A stretch of DNA of 64,000 nucleotides from Perilla frutescens (Eukaryota; Streptophyta; Magnoliopsida; Lamiales; Lamiaceae). The number at the start of each line of letters is the position of its first letter. Position 1 is the stretch's first letter. Shown here in pieces: positions 22,313 to 33,314 of the stretch. The position numbers and the translations under genes were made by a program. A model generated the notes under the pieces. It was not told the origin of the DNA. It saw only the letters and a program-made list of their open reading frames with translations, and ran no database searches. Location of the stretch: assembly GCA_026008535.1 (NCBI GenBank), contig BRKX01000003.1, positions 24,914,001-24,978,000 on the forward strand, in the 5' to 3' direction.

Positions 22313-22599
22313 AGTTATCGGCATTGGAACAATATCGCTGTGCAATGTCGAACAATTTCCTTCGGCTCGATTTTGAACTCTCTCCGCAGTGAAAATGTCG
22401 CAGTTACTTCGATGTTTTTACATTTTTTTTTTTTACTATTTTTAATTTTTTTTTTTAAGTTAAAAACATATTTTATATGGAAGGGTATTATAGTGAATAT
22501 TGGTGGTGCAAAGAGTAAAAAAAGTGGTGCATGGAGAAGTTGTGGTGCAAAGAGTAAAAACTGTGGTGCAAATAGAAACTCCCTATCCATATTGTATTA

Positions 22600-23335
22600 C
22601 CACAAAATAATTACTCATATTCCATAATTAAGTCCATTAGTGTAGCCGGATCTTAATTAGAGTATTGGTTTTTGGGAAGGGGTTATAAAATTGAATGAAA
22701 AATTAATTATTAAATTAAATTAAATTAAATTAATTGCACCGATTAAAAGCCTTCCAATATATACAATCCATAGTCATAATTAAATAAATTGAAACGGCCA
22801 TATACAAGTATACATGTGTGTATATATAATACAACATAGTTAATTTACTAATACTAATTTTTAGCAAGATTTAGCAACTTACATGGGAAATCGAGCAAGT
22901 TTCTTGTTCACCTGTTCTTCAATATAGTGACCCAGCTTTCAATTGTCAGAAAAATATATTGACGGTAAAATTGTGATAAAAATAAAATATGGAAATAAAT
23001 TATTTGTTATAAATTACAAACGTCGTGGCATTAAATATAATTTGTATTAAAATTTTCATAAAAAAAGAGCAATCTGAGTGATTTTAATTTTAAACGTGAG
23101 GCAAGGGTGAGGCTTCGATAATAGTGCTCAAGTCGAAGGCTATTTGTACCTTATCCAATGAAACTGTAACAGGGGTATTCCATCTGTCGAGCTGAATATG
23201 ATGGGGAGTAGTTGTCACTATCTTCTTGCAGTTATCAATCGCGATTTCGGCTCTGCTTACGTCAGAGCTCACCCCTTTGAGGGGAAGTTCTCTGGCGGGC
23301 GGGCATTTCCGTATAAAAATGGAATAACATAATTA
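22600..23335. other. Upstream region of the cystinosin-like gene with weak minus-strand coding signals
   Basis: A minus-strand frame at 23285-23090 encodes GVSSDVSRAEIAIDNCKKIV followed by DKVQIAFDLSTIIEASPLPH and ends in TAA. A second short minus frame ending near 22880 reads KLGHYIEEQVNKKLARFPM-stop, after a CAG. They could be the last exons of an unrecognised minus-strand gene or chance. A simple aaatt repeat lies at 22712-22736. Confidence 0.3.
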
Positions 23336-23369
23336 TCTCCACATCGACAGAAAATAGTAGATAGAATTC

Positions 23370-26300
23370 ATGGCGTCTTGGAATTCATTTCAGCTCGAGG
23401 TTCTTTACAACGTTTTGGGATGGCTTGCTTTTGCCTCTTGGTCCATCAGCTTCTACCCTCAAGTGATCTTGAATTTCCGACGAAAAAGGTGCGATTTTTC
23501 GCTATAATTTCGTTGAATTCTTCTTTTTATTTTGTGGGGTTTTGGATTGCAAGAATGAATATTGATGATTCTTTTTTGGTAGCAGTGTGGTGGGGTTGAA
23601 TTTTGATTTCGTGGTGTTGAATTTGACGAAGCACTCGTCTTATCTCATCTACAATGCTTCCCTCTTCTTTAGCTCGACTGTGCAGCGTCAGTACCGCGAG
23701 AAATTTGGTTTGGATGAGGTGATTCTTGTATTAAGATGGATCGTGATCAAGAAGCTTTTTTTATTCATTTTTTATTTTTTAATGGGTTGTTTGGTTTCTT
23801 GATTTGTTTGAGAGGTTAATGTGTTGGTGTTGTTGATTGCAGATGATACCTGTTGCTGCTAATGATGTGGCTTTCTCTGCTCATGCTGTTTTGTTGACTA
23901 TTTTTACTCTGTTTCAGATTGTAATATATGATGTAAGTTGGTGCTATTCTTCAATTGGTTTAGTTCACTCTCTATATAATACAATTTTCTACTGATGCGT
24001 CTTGTATTTCATACTATATGTGAAATTTGTGTTTTATTTATAGGGTTAATTGCCTTAAAATACATCAACTTTGATGTGTTTTTGATTTTTTACACGATTT
24101 AAAAAACATAGTTTTAATAACATGAACTTAACACTTGTTTGATTTTTCACATGATTTTCAAATTTCAATCAATGGAAATGACTTGATTGTCGGAGATTTC
24201 CACATATACATCTATGTGGACACCAAATTATCTTAAAATACATGAATTTTTGATCGCGGTTGCTCGGATTAGAGTGTCCAAATTTGAAAATTATGTGAAA
24301 AACCAAACAAATGTTAAGTTCATGTTATTAAAACTACATTTTTTAAATCGTGTGAAAAACCAAAAATGCCCTAAAATTTATGTATTTTAAGGCAATTAAC
24401 CCTTATTTATATCATGAAAGTTGGTGTTATGTGATGTTAAAGGTAGTGTCTCTATTTGTTTAGTTCATTGTCTGTGTGCCATCTCTATATCTATTCTTGC
24501 ATTATGTTCACATCAAGAATGGGACAAATGGGATTTTATTTCACTCTCCTGGACTGGAAAACGGAATGCGGGATCATGCAGTACAAGTGTTGCATCACAT
24601 GGTTGAGTACACATGATTGCATGCCTTTTCAAATTTCATGGTTCATCATGAGCACTCGTCTTTGTGAAAGTGCAGCATTATCAATGTATGCATACCAGGG
24701 TTGAGTGAAACAGGATTGAAACATTATCAATATATAATACCATTTTTATACTCATGCATATTGTATTCCCTACTGTGTTTGGATTTTTTTATGTTAGTAT
24801 AAGATTGTGTTGGAATGGAAGTGGTAGTCTCTCTAAAGCTTGGTTAGTTCACTGGTTAGCAACAATTATCATTCAAAAATAGGCGGTTTGTGTCTAAACT
24901 CTAAATCTATTCTTGCATTTACGTTTACATCAAGAATTTGACAATGGGAGTTTGTTTCACTTTCCTTTCAAATTTCATGGTTTACAAGCACATGTGAAAG
25001 TACAACGTTATCAGTGTTGAGAACCTGAAACTGGTTGTTGGTACAGTAGAGTCTTTATAGGAGGTGTTCTGAAAAAATGTTAAATTGATTTCCTCAATGC
25101 TGTAAAGAACTCTCTTCCAGTCTTCCTAGTGCCAGTATGTTCCTAACCAGAACACGTTTCCTCCTTGCTAATTTTGATTGTTTTTTACAGCGTGGGAACC
25201 AAAAAGTTTCAAAAACTGCTGCAGTAATTGTTTCTGTGACATGGTTATCTGCTGCAGTTTGTGTTTTCGTGGCTATACCGAGACATTCCTGGTATTGGCT
25301 GGTGTCGTGCTTCAAGTGAGTAGCCTTCTCTTGTGTTTATGACTAGATGAGCATTGTATTAGTTTCATTAGCTCTTTCCTACTGTATCATTGTCCTTGAT
25401 GCGGTGAAGTGGGGATTAAGAGAAGAATTGCCTAGAATCTAGGAAGAAATGAGGTGCAAATAAGCAACTGTGCTCGTCTCTATCAATGGCTGACCAAATA
25501 TATTGTTTCCTATTGCAGCACTATTCAGGTTGTTATGACGACTATCAAATACATTCCTCAGGTGTGTCAGAAATTTACATCTTATATAAATATTCTGCTC
25601 CATGATCATTCAGCTGATGGTTTTCTAAATTCCTTTTTTTTTTTAATCTTTGGTTATGTGTTCTTGAGCATAAATGTTTGATGGTCTCACATTGGATTCT
25701 ATTGATAAATTTAGGCCTTCTTGAATTTTCGTCGAAAAAGCACGGTTGGGTTCAGCATTGGGAACATCTTGCTCGATTTCTCTGGGGGAGTAGCTAACTA
25801 TTGTCAGATGGTCGTGCAATCCATAGATCAAAGTAAGTTATTCCGTGTCTACTGTATCAATTTCTTGTATTAGAGAGATATCTGAGGCTAATGTTCACTT
25901 GCTTTTCACAGATTCCTGGGTTAACTTATATGGAAACATCGGGAAAACGATGATATCTCTGGTACTAAATTGCATTACATCTTCTCATTCTTTTTATCTC
26001 CTGCTTGTCTTAGAACCTAATGCTGCATTTCACCCACTACTTAGCAAACAAAGTAAGTACCCAAAATGATAAACTGATCGAGTTTGGGACTGTAGCGTAG
26101 CAATAAAAGAACCACTAACCATGATCAGCCTCTGTAAAGTGGTAAGAACCAAGAACCAAGAAGCACGGTTGAGAACCCTGGCCCATGTTCGAGTTTCCCT
26201 AGACCTCACATGGCTATGTTCGAGATCTGATGCATCTGCTGAAAAGATGATGAGCTGTGTTTTTTTCTCTTGCAGGTGTCTATCGTATTCGATATTCTTT

Positions 26301-26422
26301 TCATGATTCAGCACTACGTGCTATATACCACTAGGAGAATGACCCCTCCTTCTAGCCCTACATCGGTAAGCAAGGAGCCACTACTCGAAACCTCCAACGG
26401 CCCTCACTCAGAGAGCGTGTAA
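23370..26422 (+). CDS. Cystinosin homolog, PQ-loop lysosomal/vacuolar cystine transporter, 274 aa
   Basis: Eight exons: 23370-23488, 23586-23718, 23843-23932, 25191-25315, 25519-25561, 25715-25832, 25912-25961 and 26276-26422. All are GT-AG with matching phases (825 nt). The product is a seven-transmembrane PQ-loop protein. The first PQ loop (FYPQVILNFRRKS, Pro30-Gln31) is followed by VVGLNFDFVVLNLTKHSSYL; the second (YIPQAFLNFRRKSTVGFSIG, Gln at 170) by NILLDFSGG. This is the cystinosin signature. Animal cystinosin exports cystine with protons from lysosomes; in plants a tonoplast role is likely but inferred. Length matches plant homologues of about 270 aa. The C-tail has SKEPLLE, a possible dileucine sorting signal. 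Intron 3 (23933-25190) contains a MITE and an internal repeat. No defect is seen. Confidence 0.95.
24043..24402. mobile_element. Fold-back Mutator-like MITE in intron 3 of the cystinosin-like gene
   Basis: Its ends gggttaattgccttaaaata and tgtattttaaggcaattaaccc are inverted repeats. The perfect 9-bp duplication ttatttata flanks it (24034-24042 and 24403-24411). The arms pair over most of the 360 bp, for example acacgatttaaaaaacatag with the reverse of ctacattttttaaatcgtgt. No protein is encoded. Confidence 0.9.
24430..25030. repeat. Imperfect internal repeat in intron 3
   Basis: Segments 24440-24710 and 24820-25025 share tttagttca(c/t)tg, ctattcttgcat, tcacatcaagaat, ttcaaatttcatgg and gtgaaagt in order, with indels. 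Part of the first copy (24524-24672) also recurs at 4036-4157. Confidence 0.7.
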
Positions 26423-27169
26423 TGAACTGTGTGGCTCCACATTTTTGTAGCCTCACCTCATTCACAACTCAATCCCAACAGCTCTACTTCTTTTTGTGAT
26501 GCCTTTGTTTGTTGTCAGTCAGAAGTAGATGCTACACAGTTGAAAGAGGAAAGCAAGCTCCGTAGCTCAGATGTGTAGCTTTGATTATCAACTTAGATCA
26601 TAGATTTCCTCCAAAGCTGTTAGTTTACAACTGGAATTTCTCCAATTTTATAGATTTCTCAAGATTTATGCGTGCAGCTTTCCTCTGTGTTCCTGCTACG
26701 CATCTTAATGTTGTACGATATTGAAATAGAAGATGTAACACGATCTTGATCATTCCAGCTCGAATAATTAACTCGTGTATTAAATTTTATACTATTATTG
26801 AGACCTGCTTGTTACGTAACACCAGCTTTTGATAACACTAGTCATAACTACTCATATAATGTCATTTTCATACATGTATATGTCAAAGTGTGATATTGAA
26901 GATATCAATTCTTTCTCCATCAACGCTTTATTGTTTCGTATTTTATTTCATTAGTGCAAAGAGTGGGAGTAGTTTATACGTATAATCTTTATATCTATAG
27001 ATTTAGCCAACACGCACATCAAGAATTTGCGTGCAGTTGACCAATGAAGAAGTCGCTTGCTTCCCAAGCTGAGCTTCCCATTTATGTAAGCATCTTGTTG
27101 TCTATTTAAAGAAAAGATAAGTTCCAAATTCATTCATCCAAGCGTGCAAGAAACATAGCATAGCAAAAA
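26423..27169. other. Intergenic: cystinosin 3' flank and upstream region of the 202-aa gene
   Basis: No open frame with protein character. The region before 27170 ends in an AT-rich leader (ctatttaaagaaaag near 27100) that could hold the promoter of the downstream gene. Confidence 0.5.
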
Positions 27170-27778
27170 ATGAAGAGACAAGGTCGTCAACATGGGATGG
27201 TCCGAACTTATCCGGAGCCACCTCGAAAACAGAGAAGCCTGAACGAGGTCCGCTCGCCCCCGACGGCCGGCCTCTTCGCCAAGGTCTCCTCCAAGCCCAC
27301 TAATCACTCCAAGTTCACCGGCAAGTGTGGCCGTTCCAAGTGTTATGATTGCCACATTCATCCGGCGTCTAAGTCCAAGGACAAGGTCAAGGGCGCTCAG
27401 AAGATAAGGTCGTCGTTGGATGTTGTGTCGAACTATAGATTGATCACTTGGAGGGTGGTGGATTCTGCACCCGGTTTCAAGGTATCCGGGTTCTCTGCCA
27501 CGGGCATTTTGGACTATTTGGATTATGTGGATGATCATGATTATGAAGATCGTGATTATGATCATAATGTTGGTATTGATGGATCATATGATTATGATTA
27601 TCATGAGAACTCATCTTATGGTGGTGGTGGGGTTGAGATTGAAGAAATTGATGGCTGTGATGATAGCAATGATGGGGTTGATGATGATGATGATGATCGA
27701 ATGAGTTTCTGTGAGGTGGGATTTGTTTGGCAAGCTGTGGATGGAGATGAAAGTTGGTGTTTGGTGGAAGAAATTTGA
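27170..27778 (+). CDS. Plant protein of unknown function with Cys/His cluster and acidic tail, 202 aa
   Basis: A single open frame with no intron. The ATG is preceded by an A-run (agcaaaaaatgaag), with a second Met at codon 10. The N-terminal half is basic and GC-rich and holds VSSKPTNHSKFTGKCGRSKC, then CHIHP. Cys53, Cys58, Cys61, His62 and His64 could bind a metal. The segment KSKDKVKGAQKIRSSLDVVS, then NYRLITWRVVD, follows. The C-terminal half is very acidic and Tyr/Gly-rich (DYDYHEN, then a run of six Asp at 171-176) and ends FVWQAVDGDESWCLVEEI. I recall similar plant proteins only as uncharacterised. The sharp codon-composition change between halves and the preserved frame argue for a real gene. 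The antisense frame over it is a shadow. Confidence 0.8.
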   Translation: MKRQGRQHGMVRTYPEPPRKQRSLNEVRSPPTAGLFAKVSSKPTNHSKFTGKCGRSKCYDCHIHPASKSKDKVKGAQKIRSSLDVVSNYRLITWRVVDSAPGFKVSGFSATGILDYLDYVDDHDYEDRDYDHNVGIDGSYDYDYHENSSYGGGGVEIEEIDGCDDSNDGVDDDDDDRMSFCEVGFVWQAVDGDESWCLVEEI

Positions 27779-28309
27779 TTAATTATTATTGATCAAGTAT
27801 GTAAAGTCTACTAATTTAATTCAACTTGCTTCTGTTTGTATATTACCTTTTATTTGATTGATTGCCAAATTATTTGGGGCAAACTGCTAATAAATTAATG
27901 ACTTGTGTATTGAAGGCATTCTTGAATTTCTCTGGCGTGGGAAGTCACATATGACTTTCTTGATCTGTATGGATTTCCACTTATCATTATTTGCTATTTG
28001 GCATACATTATTATGTACTATATTTATCATTATTATATCAGTAATTAGTTTGTAACAACTCAATTTCTCAAGAAACATGCAGCCAGAGAATATTCAAGCT
28101 CGACTTTAAATATGTTCTTGAATATTCAAATTCATAACTTTTTATGCACATTTTCTTACTTAAGTTAAGATGGTAGCATTAAAACACACTCACCAAAAAC
28201 TTAATGGCTCAAATGCATGGAGCAAAGATTTTGCCTAAAGCAAAATGTGGAAAAAAAGAAAAAAGAATAGTCCTACTATTTCACATATCCTCCAATAAGC
28301 CATTGTTGT
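27779..28309. other. Convergent intergenic region between two genes
   Basis: AT-rich. It would hold the 3' ends of the 202-aa gene (+) and of the WVD2-like gene (-). No coding signal. Confidence 0.5.
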
Positions 28310-31300
28310 TCAATGCTGAATATTTGGTGATCTGTTCTCATGTGTAATCCTTTGCGGTAATGAAGTAGTAAGAAATCTGCTCAGATTTGCAGCGTTCTTT
28401 TTTGATGGATTCTTGGTTGAAGATTTTGGAGGCGGAGGCGGAGATGGCATTGAGACGGTGCCGGTGCCATGCTGCTTCTTCGAATTGCTTCTTCCTAGTA
28501 CTGCCGCCTGAGGTCGAGTCACTGGCGTCTGCATTATGGGAAGATTCAATGACTACGTAAAGCTTCATGTTTCTTGATGTGCACGGATTCTTGAAATTCA
28601 AGTTAAATCACAAAATAGGTGAACTTAAGATTCAAAATGCTGTTTACAGTGATGCAGAAGGCCACCTAGTATTGGACAGCAATGGATTCAAGGCATTTTA
28701 CCTTCTTCATCTGATTGATTGAAGTTTCTCTATCCTTGTAAAAGTCAGGTAACGGGCGAGCTTTGAAGCAAAAGCTATAGCTCAGTTTTCTAATCTCGTT
28801 TCCTGCTTTCTCCTGCAAACAGTTCATGTCTATATATGAGCTCAGAAACAACATATCATCTATTGAAACAGCAATCAAAGCAGGCTTCAATTGTATAACC
28901 TTTATTGTCTTCTGCAGCTGCTGCTCCTGCTCCTCGTTGGTATTGAATTTTTCCTCGAGTTTCTGAAGGTGTTTGAGGCAAAGACATAAGAGGGAGACGA
29001 GTTAAAACGAGCTGTACATCAACTACAGGAAAATACCTAAATAGAAAGTATGCACAAGATTCTTGCCTGTTTTCTTTTTACAGCCCTTTCTTCTGTTCTC
29101 AGCATAAATGGAGTAGACGAAGCTGGTGACTGCAACTTGTTCCGACAGGCAGTCAATGACTTCGTGTAACTGAAATACGAGAACATATAAGAAACTCCAG
29201 CACTTCGTGTAATCGACAGACGCAAAGCAAAGAAAAGGCATCATCGCTCAGGTCAGTTTTGAACTAATTTGCTTCTTGTCATTCATTCATGCTAGGAAAG
29301 ATCATTAGTCATTTGTCACTGCATCTATAAAACAGTAAACACAATGCAAAATAAATGAAGCAACGATTTTCTTTCTTCTTGAAGTTCATACACTAGGTTA
29401 AGCTAATAATCCCGATTCAATGCAAATATAGTCCATGTAGTAACTTAAAGGAAGCTAAATGAGTGAGTCCAGTTGCTATCTGTGGTCGTATGTTTTCATT
29501 GATTCAATCTTCCTGTTTACAACCATCATCGTGCATTATTGACTGATATTTTTCAATCTGTCACATGATCAGTTGAGAAACCAAAGCTTAAACAGTTAAA
29601 CTTACACAGTAGACAAAATGTGCCATTTAGGACCAGCAGTTTTGCTTCCAGGGTCAGAGGGATCATCAGTTGGTGTTTTTGTTTTCATCCTGTGTATTTT
29701 GCATAAGTATTGTTAAAACAATCTTATAAATCTTAGACAATGAATAATGTTCCCCTTGATCACTTAAGATGCATAATAATCTTCAGAGAAGTAATATCAG
29801 GTGAAAAAATAGGCACCTTCTATTCTCTGATCGAGGTGTCGAAGCAGAATACTTGGCCAAACCTTTTGCAGCTGCCTGCAGTTGAAAAAAACAATTTCAA
29901 TCAACAAGCCATCACAAATTAGTAACAAAAACAACACCAACAAATCTAGCAATCATAGGCACAAGTGTCATAAAATCACCACAATAGGAGTCCTCAGAGG
30001 AGTCCTGCAATCTTTAGGTGTTCTTGAGAAACTAGGAGGAATCCCTGAACTAGCAGCTTTCTTGGCAGCAGAAACCGGTTCTTTATCAGGTTCTTTGATC
30101 GGAGTCAAACTAATTAATCCACGCAAAGACTTGGGAGAGGGCCTCTTCTTGTCCATGGATCCCACACTACATTTCTTAGCACTTTGGCTCACATTGTTTT
30201 CTTTCTTCAACTGAGGAGTAACTGGCTTGACAGGTGTGGATGGAACTTTCCATGTTTTGCGCCTAATTGATGACTTCAGTGAAGAGAAACCCGATTTTTT
30301 CTTGCTCATTGCAGATGAGATATCCACACTACCAACACAGCTCTCCTGCATTTACAAATCACAGCACAACAATCAATCTCACATTCTTGCAAAAAGATGA
30401 TCAAAAGTTCAAAACAAAGCCAACAGCTACACCACCTTTAGCAAAGGCCTCTCCATCTGTGGAGTTCCATTTCCCTCTGAACATGAAGTTATGTCCTGAT
30501 TTTCAAGATTTTCAGACAAACTAACTGAAACTCTCTTCTCTGAGCCCTCCTCATTGCCACTTATTACATCAACTGAACTATTTTTGGCATCGACATCAAC
30601 TTCAAAATTCAAGATTGCTCCCTCAGCTTCTGCTCTTGCAGCATTTTCTTGCTCAAGCAAGGCAGCAGCAGCTGCAGCTGCTTTTTGGGCAGCAATTTTC
30701 TTGTAATGAGCCTCAAAGAAAGCCTTTTTCTGCGCCACGGAGCCCGGCTGCGCATACCTCGCCGCCTCCTCCACATATTTCTTGTGCGAAAATGAGGACC
30801 ATTTGTCCCATGATAAGGGCTCAGTCTCACTCATAAACCTTCCAAATGAAACTGATTCACCAAGAACACGCATGGGGTTCCCCTGCAACGCATCAAAACC
30901 TCCACTTTTCACAAAAGACTACTACATGGTTTTGGGTTTCAAGAAAAGGTTAAGACATTAACTCATCTACAAATGCCAAACTTTTGCTATTTTTTAGTTT
31001 GCAAAGTTTCAAGAAAGTGTTGAAACCATTCCAGGAATCGTGTAATCTCCCACATTAGTCAAAATTGATGTATGAAATCATGCTTACACACACACACAAA
31101 CTATTACATTCTACAAGCAATTAACTACCTTCAAGACTCGGACCACTGTGTTATTTACAACAATTATGATGCAAGAACTCATGATACTGATGCAAAGACA
31201 TGAGAAAGAAAATATTAATAAGCACAAAAAAGAAAGAAGAGGGATTTGTTAGTTTGTGTATTCTTGTTACCTGCTTTGATTGATTGGGAATGGCAGAAGC

Positions 31301-31339
31301 ATAAGAGAAGCCATGCATGAGACAAGCTGAATCTCCCAT
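28310..31339 (-). CDS. WVD2-like / TPX2-family microtubule-associated protein, 506 aa
   Basis: Nine exons on the minus strand: 31339-31271, 30882-30436, 30345-29980, 29875-29817, 29689-29606, 29169-29067, 28962-28900, 28812-28702 and 28528-28310. Phases agree (1521 nt). The N-terminus MGDSACLMHGFSYASAIPNQ and the following SVSFGRFMSETEPLSWDKWS, then KKYVEEAARYAQPGSVAQKK, match the WVD2-like 7 type. An alanine-rich coiled segment and a Ser/Pro/Lys-rich middle follow. Residues about 360-434 form the TPX2 C-terminal domain, with TPFMLRTEERAVKRKQKLEE, and FCFKARPLPDFYKDRET near 413-425. Such proteins bind and organise cortical microtubules. Intron 6 (29066-28963) begins GC instead of GT (CAG|GCAAGA); reading through would meet a stop. 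Exact subfamily number is not certain. Confidence 0.92.
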
Positions 31340-32240
31340 TCTTCTTGCAGGGATTTTACAGAATGGAGATGAAATTATTATTAAAAAACAGTTTAACAAA
31401 AATCTAATGTTTGTTGTGGTATGAAAGTTGGGTTTTATTTATTGTGGCTTGTAATGATTGTCTTTAGTTCTTAAATTTGAAATTTAAATTAAAAAGCAAA
31501 CGTTGAGCTCAACTTAAGAGAGAGAAAAAAGTGTAGGCCATGAGATGTGAGAGAGAACAGTGGAACTGTGGAAGGATCATTCTGTGAGACTGTGACCACT
31601 ATTTTTTAATTGCTTTCTTATCTTTTTCTTGTTATTTTTTTTAGTCTTTGGTGGGGCCCATTTCTTTGAAAAGTATGTCATATTCTCATGTAACGTTCAA
31701 AACTTTTGAACTTACTTTGTTGATTCTTTTATTTGAAAATTAATAGTTTTTGGAAATAAAATATGATTCTATTTGAGGATTTCTCATGCGAATTAGTTAA
31801 ATGAAAAGTGTAAATTGGGTAGATGTTTTCAACTTGAATGTCAGAATAAATTGTAGTTTTGGAGCCTCCAACCTTGATAGTATATGTCAGGCCTATGGTC
31901 TCAACCTTTTTTTTCCCCAACACACAACATTTGTCTTAAAATTTATGATAATTAATTGTCAATTTTGATAATTAATAATTTCCTATCGATATTTAAATTT
32001 AATTAAAATATTTAACAGCTCAGCCCAATTTTCATTTATCAGGGTTGAACTATAAATAAGGAAATTCTATAACGATGTGCCATGTATATGCAATGAAAAA
32101 CTTCAAAAAATAAAAAAGTTGCTGCGTTATTTGACAAAGAATTTCCGAGACAAATGTTCAATTTCAAATCTTCTGAAGCGTTACTCAAAAAATAAAAATA
32201 GTAAAAAAATCTTCTCAAGCTTTTCGGTAATGTTTTTTTA
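31340..32240. other. Upstream region of the WVD2-like gene
   Basis: No gene seen. It contains the likely leader and promoter of the minus-strand gene (CT/GA-rich stretch at 31520-31560). Short minus-strand frames at 31729-31923 and 32039-32284 lack protein character. Confidence 0.5.
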
Positions 32241-32684
32241 GGGCTAATTACAATTAAATTTCCAACATTTGAAGGTTTTAACAAAAATAATCCAGCGTTT
32301 TCATACTTACAATTTAATTTTCAACGTTTCGATATTCTAACATAAATAACCCAACATTTAATATAAACAATTTACTTCCCAACGTTTGAACATTTTAATG
32401 GAAATGGTCCAACAATTTAGATGAAAAAAAAACCATTTTGGTCATTTTTTTGGTAAAAATGTATTATATGAGTCTCTAGTTCACTTGAGAGTAAATGTGA
32501 TTGAAATCAAGCGAAATGGTCATTTCTGTTAAAATATTCAAACATTGTGAATTAAATTATTAATATTAAATATTGGATTATTTCTGTTATAATATTCAAA
32601 CGTTGAGAATTAAATTATAACTATTAAAACGTTTGAATGTTTTTATTAAAATCTTCAAATATTAGAAATTAAATTGTAATTTAA
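32241..32684. mobile_element. Fold-back MITE with aacgttt/aacattt repeats
   Basis: The left arm gggctaattacaattaaatt, then tccaacatttgaag, pairs with the right arm cttcaaatattagaaattaa, then attgtaatt. Words such as ccaacgtttgaa and ttcaaacgttg recur in opposite orientation through the body. The right tip is degraded and no target duplication was found. It belongs to the class of palindromic Mutator-like MITEs but is distinct from the one in the cystinosin intron. Confidence 0.6.
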
Positions 32685-32920
32685 GTTTGACTCCTTATTG
32701 ACCTTCTTTTTGAAGAACCGATAGTTCATTTAGTAACGGCCAATTGATTATCGAATTCTCATGTATACTCAATGTTTTTCTGTTTTTTTAATTATTTTAA
32801 TCCTTTTGGCTTCACAAATACAATCTTAGTTACTTTTGTGTGATATGAATATCATTCAAATATAATACAAATTTTACTTCGCGTGATAAAAGTTTAGGTT
32901 AATAGATAAAGTGAAAATGC

Positions 32921-33173
32921 ATAAAAGTCACTACATTTCTTATGAAAGAAGCAAAATTCATTAGGGTTTTATAAAGCTTCAACTTCTAAGTTCTACCCAT
33001 TTGTACTAAAATGATCCTACTTTTTAAAAAATCTATGCAAACCAAATTTATCAGAATGTGTAAGGTTGTTTTCAGCATTTTTCAGATTTTGCAAGTGCAC
33101 AATAATCGGGAAAAAAGTTGTACAAACATGCACTTTGACTGTAAATTACATTAGTGCTATCGAGTGCGATCAC

Positions 33174-33208
<35 letters not shown>

Positions 33209-33235
33209 TAAACTGAGTGGTATCGAGTGCAATTG

Positions 33236-33314
<79 letters not shown>

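Larger units (their letters stand above)
12452..22583. mobile_element. 10.1-kb gene-carrying Mutator-like element (Pack-MULE type) with a nested CACTA
   Basis: The left end reads gggagttcctaaatgcaccac; the right end, reverse-complemented, reads gggagtttctatttgcaccac. The inverted ends continue imperfectly with actctttgcaccac. A perfect 9-bp duplication, tatccatat, flanks it (12443-12451 and 22584-22592), as Mutator transposition leaves. No transposase is visible. Inside are an intact C2-domain gene (13234-14341, +), a 3' fragment of a DGDG synthase gene (20978-21467, -), a 367-bp tandem duplication near the right end and a CACTA element (14800-20552). Without the CACTA the element is about 4.4 kb. 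Gene pieces without transposase are the definition of a Pack-MULE. That it moved as one unit follows from the ends and duplication. Confidence 0.85.

Noticed and set aside
24187..24390. 67-aa frame in a cystinosin intron
   Set aside because: It lies inside the fold-back MITE.
27134..27565. 143-aa minus-strand frame
   Set aside because: It overlaps antisense the 202-aa gene and reads as low-complexity Ile/Leu sequence.
30609..30836. 73-aa frames on both strands
   Set aside because: They are shadows of exon 2 of the WVD2-like gene, produced by its Ala/Gln-rich codons.
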